A stretch of 64,000 bases of DNA, taken from CAVTLG01 sp963735495. Lineage in GTDB: Bacteria > Chloroflexota > Ktedonobacteria > Ktedonobacterales > Ktedonobacteraceae. The number at the start of each line of letters is the position of its first letter. Positions within the stretch are counted from its first letter, which is position 1. The translations under genes and the position numbers were made by a program. This document shows positions 45,690 to 53,377 of this stretch, in pieces. The notes beneath the pieces were generated by a model, which saw only the letters and a list, made by a program, of their open reading frames with translations, did not search any database and had not been told where the DNA came from. The stretch covers positions 248,001 through 312,000 of the forward strand of contig CAVTLG010000006.1 of assembly GCA_963735495.1 (NCBI GenBank). Reading direction: 5' to 3'.

Positions 45690-46022
45690 TTGATCACCTA
45701 CAACGACTTTGAAAAGGTCGATATCCGTGTGGGCATCATTGTGCAGGTAGAAGACTTTCCACAGGCTCGTAAACCGGCGTATAAGCTGCTCATTGATTTT
45801 GGGGCCGAGCTGGGGGTAAAAAAGTCATCGGCGCAGGTTACCAGACATTATACAAAAGACGAGCTGGTAGGTATGCAGGTTATGGCCGTGGTCAACTTTC
45901 CGCCCAAGCAGATCGGACCTTTTATATCGGAGGTGCTCACGCTAGGGGTAGCGGATGAGCGTGGAGACGTTGTATTGCTGCGTCCAACCATAGCGGTCCC
46001 GCCCGGTGGAAAAATGTTTTAG
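45690..46022 (+). CDS. csaA: tRNA-binding protein CsaA
   Basis: 110 residues starting at a TTG (45690) with GGAGGG about 6 nt upstream. It is a single OB-fold (EMAP-II/Arc1p-like) domain: FEKVDIRVGIIVQVEDFPQARKPAYKLLIDFG and KSSAQVTRHYTKDELVGMQVMAVVNFPPKQIG. It matches CsaA, a dimeric tRNA-binding protein also described as a secretion-related chaperone. It is a single gene. Confidence 0.93.
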   Translation: MITYNDFEKVDIRVGIIVQVEDFPQARKPAYKLLIDFGAELGVKKSSAQVTRHYTKDELVGMQVMAVVNFPPKQIGPFISEVLTLGVADERGDVVLLRPTIAVPPGGKMF

Positions 46023-46038
46023 CTGTGTATTGCTTTAC

Positions 46039-46067
46039 TTGACATACTGCAATGCGTAGTGTATTCT
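46039..46067 (+). promoter_or_regulatory. Promoter of the second T-box operon
   Basis: TTGACA (46039-46044), 17 nt, TATTCT (46062-46067), with the same arrangement as the promoter before the proS T-box. Confidence 0.75.
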
Positions 46068-46094
46068 TTGCACAATGAAACAAAATACAGATAA

Positions 46095-46350
46095 CGCGCA
46101 GATCAGAATTAGTAGATGAAGGTCACGTCGCATAGCGAGCCGAGAGAGTGGAAGTCGGTAGATAAAGGCCACATTGAACCCATCTGAGAGCGTCAGTGAG
46201 AAACTGACCGGTTGCCTCTCCGTTAGCTGGAGGCGCGGCCCTACTACTATGTAGAGGACCGAATGAGTGGAGCCATGGCGTGTGTCTGTGGTTCAAAAGA
46301 GGTGGTACCGCGAGTGCATATGCTCGTCCTTGTAGAGGACGAGTTTTTTT
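46095..46350 (+). promoter_or_regulatory. T-box riboswitch upstream of the hydrolase-GNAT-argJ operon
   Basis: Closely similar to the proS leader over its whole length, including AGTAGATG, AGCGAGCCGAGAGAG and TGAGAGCGTCAGTGAG. The antiterminator sequence TGGTACCGCG is at 46303-46312. The terminator is perfect (CTCGTCCT/AGGACGAG then T7). The specifier position reads GAA-CCC-A (CCC at 46179-46181), again proline rather than arginine. The leader ends 51 nt before the hydrolase ATG. Confidence 0.92.
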
Positions 46351-46401
46351 GTTCCCATTTTTTATGTGCAGACTGTATGTCATTCCATGGAGGAGGAAAC
46401 T

Positions 46402-47034
46402 ATGTCATTACTGATCGAAGATAAGGCTGTTGTGCTATTCCAGGGCGATAGTATCACCGATGCAGACCGCTATCGTGAAGATCCTGACCACCTGGGAACT
46501 GGTTATGCCATGCTCGCAGCTTCCTGGTTTCAGGCGCTCTATCCTGAAAAAGGGGTGCGTTTTCTCAATCGTGGCATTTCAGGGAATCTTACCACTGATC
46601 TGCAAAACCGTTGGCAGGAAGATTGCCTGGATTTACAGCCCAGTTGGGTGTCCATCTTGATCGGCGTCAACGATACCTGGCGGCGTTACGATAGCAACAT
46701 TGTTACTCCGATTGCCGTCTACGAGGCCAGCTATCGGGCCATCTTAGAGCGCACCGTGCAGGAATTGCACGCGCGGCTGATTCTCGCGGAACCATTTGTG
46801 TTGCCTGTGTTTCCTGATCGTGTCGCCTGGCGCGAAGATCTCGATCCACGTATTCATGTGGTCAGAAAACTCGCGCGCGAATTTGGTGCTCTATTAATCC
46901 CGTTTGATGGACTCTTTGCCCAGGTCTCTGCCCTGCGTGAACCGGCTTTTTGGGCGGCTGACGGTGTCCATCCGACACAGGCCGGACATGCACTGATGGC
47001 TCAAGCCTGGTTGCGCGCCGTCAAAGCCATGTAA
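46402..47034 (+). CDS. SGNH/GDSL-type hydrolase
   Basis: 210 residues from the ATG at 46402 behind GGAGGAGG. The four SGNH blocks are present: FQGDSITD (nucleophile Ser), NRGISGNLTTDL (Gly), LIGVNDTWRRYD (Asn) and DGVHPTQAGH (Asp and His). No signal peptide is present, so it is cytoplasmic. The family includes esterases and deacylases, and the substrate is unknown. As the first gene after a proline T-box and upstream of a GNAT gene and argJ, a role in acyl-group removal in amino-acid metabolism is possible but unproven. Confidence 0.9.
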   Translation: MSLLIEDKAVVLFQGDSITDADRYREDPDHLGTGYAMLAASWFQALYPEKGVRFLNRGISGNLTTDLQNRWQEDCLDLQPSWVSILIGVNDTWRRYDSNIVTPIAVYEASYRAILERTVQELHARLILAEPFVLPVFPDRVAWREDLDPRIHVVRKLAREFGALLIPFDGLFAQVSALREPAFWAADGVHPTQAGHALMAQAWLRAVKAM

Positions 47035-47067
47035 CTTGCCTGGTTGATCATTGGAAAGAAAAGAGTG

Positions 47068-47568
47068 ATGTCTCAAGTGAAAATCGTCGTTCGTGAAGCT
47101 CGCTTGCAGGATAGTGTGGCTATCGCTGCTATTCTACGAGCGCTCGGCTTGTTTGAACACATCAATGCGGAAGCGCCCGAGCAGACGCAAGCACATGTTG
47201 CTGCTACTGTTGAGTTGGCTTTGTGCGAGAAAACGAATATTATTCTGGTTGCCGAGCGTGTGCATGAAGATACTGGTGGACACGTGGTAGGCTATGTTGC
47301 CATGCACTGGTTCCCTAACCTCATGCGTGGAGGGAATGAGGGCTATGTCTCAGAGCTGTTTATCCATCCTGCTGAGGCTGGCAAAGGCATTGGGAGTCAT
47401 CTGCTGGATACTATGAACGCTTACGCGCTGGAGCGTAACTGTCTGCGCCTGTTCCTGATGAATCGGCGTATTCGTGAGTCGTATCGACGTGGCTTTTATC
47501 GCAAACACGGTTGGGAGGAATTGTCCGATGGCGTCTTTTTCTCGCATCCGTTGCCTGTTCCGGGCTAA
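47068..47568 (+). CDS. GNAT family N-acetyltransferase
   Basis: 166 residues from the ATG at 47068. The acetyl-CoA-binding motif A is seen in GYVSELFIHPAEAGKGIGSHLLDTM (V-x-x-x-x-R/Q-G-x-G-x-x pattern as AGKGIG). It is followed by ERNCLRLFLMNRRIRESYRRGFYRKHGW, typical of GNAT motif B. The acetyl acceptor is unknown. Lying between a hydrolase and argJ under T-box control, it could supply or modify N-acetylated amino acids, but it does not look like a classical ArgA. Confidence 0.88.
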   Translation: MSQVKIVVREARLQDSVAIAAILRALGLFEHINAEAPEQTQAHVAATVELALCEKTNIILVAERVHEDTGGHVVGYVAMHWFPNLMRGGNEGYVSELFIHPAEAGKGIGSHLLDTMNAYALERNCLRLFLMNRRIRESYRRGFYRKHGWEELSDGVFFSHPLPVPG

Positions 47569-47596
47569 TTACCCATGAGCATGAAGGAAGAGAATT

Positions 47597-48760
47597 ATGC
47601 AAACATTACCATTTTATCCCCGGGGATTTCGTTCCTGCGCCAAAAACGTTGGCATCCGGGATGAAACACTCGACTTTACGGTTATCGTGTCAGATGTGCC
47701 TGCGGCTGCTGCGGCTATGTTCACGCAGAGTCGTTTCTGTGGCGCAGCCATTACACTGGGCAGAGAACAGATCGTTGACGGTCAGTTGCAAGCCTTTGTC
47801 ATCAACAGCAAAAATGCGAACGTGGCGACCGGTGAGCAGGGTCTTGCCAATATTCGCGAGGTCGTCCAGCTCGTTGCTGAGGAGCTGGAGATTGCTCCTG
47901 GCGACGTTTTGCCTTCATCGACCGGCGTCACCGGCTGGCAATTGCCGATGGAAAAGCTGCGTGCAGGCGTGCGTGGTATCCGCGCTGAACTGCGTGAAGA
48001 CCAGTTGCCCATCTCGGCACGCGCCATTATGACCACAGACACGCGTCCCAAGATCCACGCGGGTAGAATTGGTGAGGCCGTGCTTGTGGGTATGGCCAAG
48101 GGCGTGGGCATGATCGAGCCAAATATGGCAACGATGCTCAGCTACTTCGTCACCGATGCTTGCATTCAGCCGGACCTGTTGAAGCAGTATCTCAAAGAAG
48201 CCGTTGATCTTTCATTTAACATGGTCAGCGTAGACACCGATACGAGCACCAGTGATACCGTTGCTATTATGGCCAATGGTCTGGCTGGCGCAGTAGATGC
48301 CGACGAGTTCCGGCGCGCCTTGCAAACTATGGCTATCGAGCTAGCCAAAGATATGGCGCGTGACGGTGAAGGCGCGACCAAGCTTCTGGAGGTGACAGTT
48401 GAGCATGCGGCATCCTTTGCGCAAGCGAAGCGCGTAGCCAAGTCTATTGTCAACTCGCCCCTGGTCAAAACCGCTATTTTTGGCACAGACCCGAACTGGG
48501 GACGTGTGGCGATGGCGATTGGCAAATGTGATGAGCAATTGGATATTGTGCCCGAAAAGGTCTCGATTGCCTTTGGCGATCTGCCTGTTTACCAGGGACA
48601 CGCACTTGGTCAGGAGCACCTGGCGCAACTGAAAGCGTATCTGCAAAATGCTGAAGTGACTATTCGTGTGTCGCTTGGCCTGGGAACTGCCAGCGCTACC
48701 GTCTGGGGTTGTGATCTCTCCTACGAATATGTGCGTATTAATAGCGAATATACGACATAG
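47597..48760 (+). CDS. argJ: Glutamate N-acetyltransferase / ornithine acetyltransferase ArgJ
   Basis: 387 residues. ArgJ moves the acetyl group from N-acetylornithine to glutamate, closing the cyclic route to ornithine. The autocleavage site with the nucleophilic Thr is intact in AKGVGMIEPNMATMLSYFVTDA. The oxyanion pair region (LPSSTGVTGWQLPM), the substrate block VDTDTSTSDTVAIMANG and the C-terminus DLSYEYVRINSEYTT are all present. It is the last gene of the T-box operon and is followed by a strong hairpin. Confidence 0.95.
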   Translation: MQTLPFYPRGFRSCAKNVGIRDETLDFTVIVSDVPAAAAAMFTQSRFCGAAITLGREQIVDGQLQAFVINSKNANVATGEQGLANIREVVQLVAEELEIAPGDVLPSSTGVTGWQLPMEKLRAGVRGIRAELREDQLPISARAIMTTDTRPKIHAGRIGEAVLVGMAKGVGMIEPNMATMLSYFVTDACIQPDLLKQYLKEAVDLSFNMVSVDTDTSTSDTVAIMANGLAGAVDADEFRRALQTMAIELAKDMARDGEGATKLLEVTVEHAASFAQAKRVAKSIVNSPLVKTAIFGTDPNWGRVAMAIGKCDEQLDIVPEKVSIAFGDLPVYQGHALGQEHLAQLKAYLQNAEVTIRVSLGLGTASATVWGCDLSYEYVRINSEYTT

Positions 48761-48782
48761 CTGCTCGTCGATACAAGTATGA

Positions 48783-48818
48783 GAGGGAGGCTAGAAGATG
48801 CTCACTTCTAGCTCCCTC
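48783..48818 (+). terminator. Hairpin after argJ
   Basis: GAGGGAG-g-CTAGAAG pairs with CTTCTAGCTCCCTC (14 bp, one bulged G, 7-nt loop), 22 nt after the argJ stop. No T run follows, but position and strength fit an operon end. Confidence 0.6.
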
Positions 48819-49024
48819 TAGCCTGACTGAAAAAAACTATTAGAGCGTGGAAAAAGTGGAGCAATAAATAAAGGAGCGATATTGGACAACTGGTGTGACC
48901 TGTTAAATAAAGGGCAGATGCGTCTGAAAAACCATGGGTGGGAGAGCAGGCTTTGAGCATCTTTGCGTCTCTATGTGCATCTACATTGCCTATATGGTAA
49001 GATGTATTTAAGGAGGACCTGCTT

Positions 49025-49111
49025 ATGAGAACGCTTGGTGTTGTTATTGTCATTATGTTATTGCTACTTCTGACCGTAGCTGGATGGCTATTCTATCTGC
49101 AATCTTTCTAG
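49025..49111 (+). CDS. Very small membrane peptide, 28 residues
   Basis: An ATG with an excellent AAGGAGG site 8 nt upstream opens a frame encoding one hydrophobic helix (starts MRTLGVVIVIMLLLLLTVAG; ends WLFYLQSF). It ends 11 bp before the stop of a convergent small gene. It is typical of small single-helix membrane proteins. The function is unknown. Confidence 0.55.
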   Translation: MRTLGVVIVIMLLLLLTVAGWLFYLQSF

Positions 49112-49122
49112 TCGCTTGCTTT

Positions 49123-49338
49123 TTACAGATCGTCTCCGTAATCGGGGCGTTCTTCAACGGTTGGTTGCTGTGCTGGAAGCGGCGCCAGCCCCTGGGCATA
49201 GCGGCTTTTATCATAGTCGAAGTGTTCGGCTATGCGCTCCGAGATCTTTTCCTCGAGCCAGCGTGCCAGCAATGCGCCAAGCACCGCACCTCCTGCCAGG
49301 GCTACAACCCTTACTACGGCTGTGCCAAAATCGTCCAT
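49123..49338 (-). CDS. Small membrane-associated protein, 71 residues
   Basis: The start is the ATG at 49338 with AAAGGAGAAC just upstream. One hydrophobic, Gly/Ala-rich helix (VVRVVALAGGAVLGALLARWL) is followed by a charged amphipathic segment (EEKISERIAEHFDYDKSRY) and a Pro-rich tail. No named family. It is convergent with the 28-residue gene. Confidence 0.6.
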   Translation of the reverse strand: MDDFGTAVVRVVALAGGAVLGALLARWLEEKISERIAEHFDYDKSRYAQGLAPLPAQQPTVEERPDYGDDL

Positions 49339-49478
49339 GGTTGTTCTCCTTTCACTCATCATTCAACGACAAACTCTTGTCAGCCATCCTGTATATAGTA
49401 CACGGATCATCCAGTGTTTCGAGACGGAGCTTGTGCCGATAGATGGCAAATATTTGGCTGCTCTCCGTCCTTGAGGGG

Positions 49479-51112
49479 GAAATGGGGTAGGGGCGTCACC
49501 TCGCGCTGTCTTTTACCCACAACGTTCAAGTACAAAGAATGGTAGAATGAGAGGAGGGAAAGAAGAGAAAGAAAGAGGAAAGGCGAGAAAAGATGGAATG
49601 GAGTGGAAGGGAAAGTGCAACGGAATGGGCAGTGATGACGTATGGATCGGTGCGGCTGGAAGATGAACGGCGAACGCAACGAGCCGTGAAGATGGCAAGT
49701 GCACTGGCACGAGATCCGATGGGTTCATTGCCCAAACAATTGGGAGGGCAAGCAGCGACGAAAGCAGGGTACCGCTTCTTGGAGAGTGCGAAGACGAGCT
49801 ATGAACAACTGATGGAGCCACATGAGCAGCAGACGAAAGAGCGGATGCAGCAACGCAAGCGGGTCTTGCTGATCCAAGATATGACGGAAGTGGATTATGC
49901 GCACCATCCCAAAACGAGTGGATTGGGCCCCATCGGCAATGGGAGCCATCAGGGCTACCTGCTGCAAACGGTGCTGGCGGTGGACCCGAGCAATAGGCAA
50001 GTGCTGGGCATAGCCACCCAGGAAGCGTTTTTGCGACAGCCCGCTCCAGCCGGAGAAACGAGTCACCAGCGAGGCAAGCGCAAACAGAAAGAAGCGGAGG
50101 TCTGGCAACGACAAGCACAGCAGATCGGGGAGGCACCAACAGGATGTGAATATATTCATGTGGGGGACCGAGGCAGTGATATCTTTGCGTTTTTGCGAGC
50201 GTGTCTCAAGCAGAACGGTGGCTTTGAGGTGCGCGTGCAGCATGATCGGAGAGTGGATCTGCGGGTGGATCAAGCCGAGACCCCGCTTTCCCCCGGAGCG
50301 CTTCGTCATGGAAAGAAGCGACCAGCCGGACAAGAGCCCACCCAGCATCTCTTCGAGGAGGTGAGAAGTTGGCCATCGATGGGGCAAGACACGATCCAGT
50401 TGGATGGCAATCACAAGCGCAAGCAACGAGCAGCCCACCTGAGCATCAGTTGGGGAACGCTCCGGCTCTGGCCTCCCGATGGGCCAGCAGGCAAAGGAGA
50501 GGTGCCACTGGTGGTCACCGTGGTCAGAACCTGGGAAGCCAACCCACCAGAAGGGCAAGAGGCGCTCGAATGGCTGCTGGTAACCTCGGTGGCAGTCCAG
50601 AACGAAGAGGACGCCTGGGAGCGGGTCGAATGGTATCGCATGCGCTGGATCGTGGAGGATTATCACCAATGTCTCAAAACGGGCTGTCAGATTGAGGCAC
50701 GTCAGGTGCAAACCTATGAGGGATTGCGCACCTTGTTGGGGTTTCTGGCTCCCTTAGCCGTGCGCCTCTTACAATTACGAGACGTGGCCCGCCAGGAGCC
50801 CGAGCGGCCTGCCCAGGAAGTCCTGCCAGCGGATGTGGTCAAAGTCGTGGCGCATCTGGCCCACGTTTCTGCTCAACGGTTGACCACGCAACGATGCTGG
50901 CACCGCATCGCTCAGGCGGGTGGGTATTTGGGACGCAAGGGAGATGGAGAGCCAGGTTGGAAAACCCTTTGGAAAGGATGGTTATACATCCAAACTCTCA
51001 TCGAAGGGGTTCACCTAGCCTCTCAACTCTCACTCGAATAGAAAATTGTGGGTAAAAGACAGACCTCGCGTGCGCCCCGGGCGGTCGCCAGGACACGCCC
51101 CTACCCCATTTC
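49479..51112 (+). mobile_element. IS4-family insertion sequence
   Basis: 1634 bp bounded by 18-bp perfect terminal inverted repeats (GAAATGGGGTAGGGGCGT at 49479-49496, its complement at 51095-51112). A second inverted pair lies inside both ends (TGTCTTTTACCCACAA on the left, TTGTGGGTAAAAGACA on the right). It contains one transposase gene. No clear target duplication is seen in the immediate flanks, so the true ends may differ by a few bases or the element may be old. Confidence 0.88.
49593..51041 (+). CDS. IS4-family (Tn5-like) transposase
   Basis: 482 residues. The DDE triad fits the IS4/Tn5 group: first Asp in LLIQDMTEVDYAHH, second in HVGDRGSDIFAF, and Glu in the Y-(2)-R-(3)-E-(6)-K signature YRMRWIVEDYHQCLKTG. 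The N-terminal DNA-binding part resembles Tn5 (RRTQRAVKMASALARDPMGSLPKQLGGQAATKAGYRFLE). The frame is intact, so the element may be active. Confidence 0.94.
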   Translation: MEWSGRESATEWAVMTYGSVRLEDERRTQRAVKMASALARDPMGSLPKQLGGQAATKAGYRFLESAKTSYEQLMEPHEQQTKERMQQRKRVLLIQDMTEVDYAHHPKTSGLGPIGNGSHQGYLLQTVLAVDPSNRQVLGIATQEAFLRQPAPAGETSHQRGKRKQKEAEVWQRQAQQIGEAPTGCEYIHVGDRGSDIFAFLRACLKQNGGFEVRVQHDRRVDLRVDQAETPLSPGALRHGKKRPAGQEPTQHLFEEVRSWPSMGQDTIQLDGNHKRKQRAAHLSISWGTLRLWPPDGPAGKGEVPLVVTVVRTWEANPPEGQEALEWLLVTSVAVQNEEDAWERVEWYRMRWIVEDYHQCLKTGCQIEARQVQTYEGLRTLLGFLAPLAVRLLQLRDVARQEPERPAQEVLPADVVKVVAHLAHVSAQRLTTQRCWHRIAQAGGYLGRKGDGEPGWKTLWKGWLYIQTLIEGVHLASQLSLE

Positions 51113-51368
51113 TCAACATTTTCCCCAGAAGCACGAAGAGCCAAATGTTTCGTGATATCTACATTTTTCGTCTATATACGCGCATTGTCGGTCAAATAGC
51201 GGCCAGCCCTCGTTTAAGATGATGCCTCTGACTAAAGCACCCAAAATGGTTATCTGGTTTGCTATTTCAGGGGGGAACTTTATCGCATGTGTTAAAATTA
51301 TCATCAACGCTCAGGTATTGAAGTCCTTTATTTAGCAGAAGAGCGCTTTGGATCAAGTAGGATCGAGG

Positions 51369-53111
51369 ATGTGTATGCATAAATTGCAACGACGTATTCA
51401 GATTGCGCGCGGTGAACTGCCAGCAGATCTTTTGTTGCGCAATGTTCAATTGGTCAACGTATGTAGTGGTGAGTGTTATCTGGCTGATGTCGCCGTTGCC
51501 GATGGCATCGTTGTGGGTATAAGTGATCCCTCGTCTGGCTACCGGGCGCTTGAGGAGCAAGATTTGCAGGGGCGCTGGCTGGCACCCGGTTTAATCGATG
51601 GGCATATGCATATCGAAAGTACTATGCTGGTGCTTCCCGAGTTCGCTCGTCTGGTTGTTCCGCGTGGTGTCACGGCTGTCATGCTTGATCCGCATGAATT
51701 TGCCAACGTCATGGGCGTTGAGGGTATTCGTTATGTGCTGGAGGCTGGACGTGGCTTGCCGCTTTCAGCTTATGTGATGCTTTCATCCTGTGTGCCGGCG
51801 TCGGCTTTCGAGAGCCCTTATCGTGTGTTGCTGGCCGAAGACCTGCTACCGTTGTTAGAAGATGAGCGTGTGCTGGGTCTGGCGGAGATGATGAATGTGC
51901 CTGGCGTTTTACATGCTGATGAGCAGGTGCTGGCTAAGATTGCGGCCACGCTTGAGCATGGTCTTGTGGTGGATGGGCATGCACCAGGTGTGAGTGGTCG
52001 AGATCTCTGCGCGTACGCGGCATCTGGTATTATGTCTGACCATGAATGTACGACGGCGGAAGAGGGACGGCAGCGTATCCGCCTGGGTATGTGGCTGATG
52101 ATTCGTGAAGGCTCGGCTGCGCGTAATCTCGAAGCTCTACTCCCACTCGTGCAGGAACTGCATCCACCGCGCGTTTTCTTTGTGACCGATGACCGTGATC
52201 CACAGGATCTAACGACGCGCGGCCATATCGATTCGATAGTGCGACGGGCTATAGAGCTAGGACTGGACCCGGTCGAAGCTATCCGTCTGGCATCCTATAA
52301 TACCGCGCAGTACTTCAGGCTCTATAATCGGGGAGCCATTGCACCGGGTTTTGTGGCGGATATGGTGGTGCTGGATGATCTGCGTACTTTCCGGGTCTCG
52401 GCTGTCTATAAAGAAGGCAAGCTGGTGGCCCGCGCTGGCGAACTCCTGGCCGGTACGGCAGATATGCCTACGCGTATCTTTGCGCATGGAACTGCCACCG
52501 TGCATATTGGTAGCATATCTGAAGCTGCTTTGCGCATCCCCGGCAAGCCGGGTCTGGTTGACGTGATTGGTATTGAGCCAGGACAGATTGTCACGCGCCA
52601 CCTGCGTGAAGAAGTCCCGCTACGCAATCAAGAGATCGTTGCTGACCCGACTCGTGACCTGCTCAAACTCGTGGTTATCGAGCGACACCATGCCAGCCAA
52701 CGTGTTGGATTGGGATTGGTCAAGGGCTTTGGTCTCAAGCGTGGAGCTATCGCGTCCAGCGTAGCGCATGATGCTCACAACATCGTGATTGCTGGCGTCG
52801 ATGATCGTGATATTTTGCGTGCGGCCTATGCTTTGCAAACCATGGGTGGTGGTTTTGCCTGCGCGGTAGATGACATTGTGCGAGCCAGTGTGCCATTGCC
52901 TATTGGGGGCCTTGTTTCGCCTTTGCCAGCCGCTGAACTGGTGGAACAACTGCGTACGCTGGATACAGTCGCCGCTGAGCTTGGCTGTACGTTAGACCAC
53001 CCCTGTATGACGCTGAGTTTTCTCTCGTTATCGGTCATTCCAGCGCTTAAGTTGACTGATCAAGGTCTGATCGACGTAGACACCTTCACGCGTATACCTC
53101 TCCAATGTTGA
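51369..53111 (+). CDS. ade: Adenine deaminase
   Basis: About 580 residues. It converts adenine to hypoxanthine and ammonia. The amidohydrolase metal motif GLIDGHMHIEST, the DPHEFANVMG block, VDGHAPGVSGRDLCAY and GIMSDHECTTAEE are all typical of bacterial adenine deaminase, as is the C-terminal domain (MGGGFACAVDDIVRASVPLPIGGLVS). The start could be either of two ATGs at 51369/51375. It lies upstream of a molybdenum hydroxylase pair, which suggests adenine, hypoxanthine, xanthine and urate as a pathway. Confidence 0.94.
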   Translation: MCMHKLQRRIQIARGELPADLLLRNVQLVNVCSGECYLADVAVADGIVVGISDPSSGYRALEEQDLQGRWLAPGLIDGHMHIESTMLVLPEFARLVVPRGVTAVMLDPHEFANVMGVEGIRYVLEAGRGLPLSAYVMLSSCVPASAFESPYRVLLAEDLLPLLEDERVLGLAEMMNVPGVLHADEQVLAKIAATLEHGLVVDGHAPGVSGRDLCAYAASGIMSDHECTTAEEGRQRIRLGMWLMIREGSAARNLEALLPLVQELHPPRVFFVTDDRDPQDLTTRGHIDSIVRRAIELGLDPVEAIRLASYNTAQYFRLYNRGAIAPGFVADMVVLDDLRTFRVSAVYKEGKLVARAGELLAGTADMPTRIFAHGTATVHIGSISEAALRIPGKPGLVDVIGIEPGQIVTRHLREEVPLRNQEIVADPTRDLLKLVVIERHHASQRVGLGLVKGFGLKRGAIASSVAHDAHNIVIAGVDDRDILRAAYALQTMGGGFACAVDDIVRASVPLPIGGLVSPLPAAELVEQLRTLDTVAAELGCTLDHPCMTLSFLSLSVIPALKLTDQGLIDVDTFTRIPLQC

Positions 53112-53345
53112 CCTCTTGTAGCCAGCCCTGGCAGAAATAACCGCCAAGAAAGCATCGTCAGGTGTCAATGTAGACAACCTGACCGGCAGTGCGGCCATGT
53201 TTATGCTGGCATTCTTCTTAATGGAACCACGTTAAGAGATTCTGCGCTCAGTTTTGACGCCACTGGATGAAGGGGGCTTGAGCCATACTGCTCATCGGCG
53301 TTGATTGTTTTGCCCATCGTAAAAGCACTCCGCGTATTTGTATCA

Positions 53346-53369
53346 GGGAAAGTACAACAGTACTTTTCC
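53346..53369. repeat. Inverted repeat before the S53 peptidase gene
   Basis: GGAAAGTAC-AACA-GTACTTTTCC (one unpaired T), about 10-35 bp before possible GTG starts. It could be an operator or a leader hairpin. Confidence 0.4.
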
Positions 53370-53377
53370 ACGATGGA

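Noticed and set aside
49513..50711. Long minus-strand frames over the IS4 element
   Set aside because: They are antisense shadows of the transposase, which has the full DDE and Y-(2)-R-(3)-E-(6)-K signatures.
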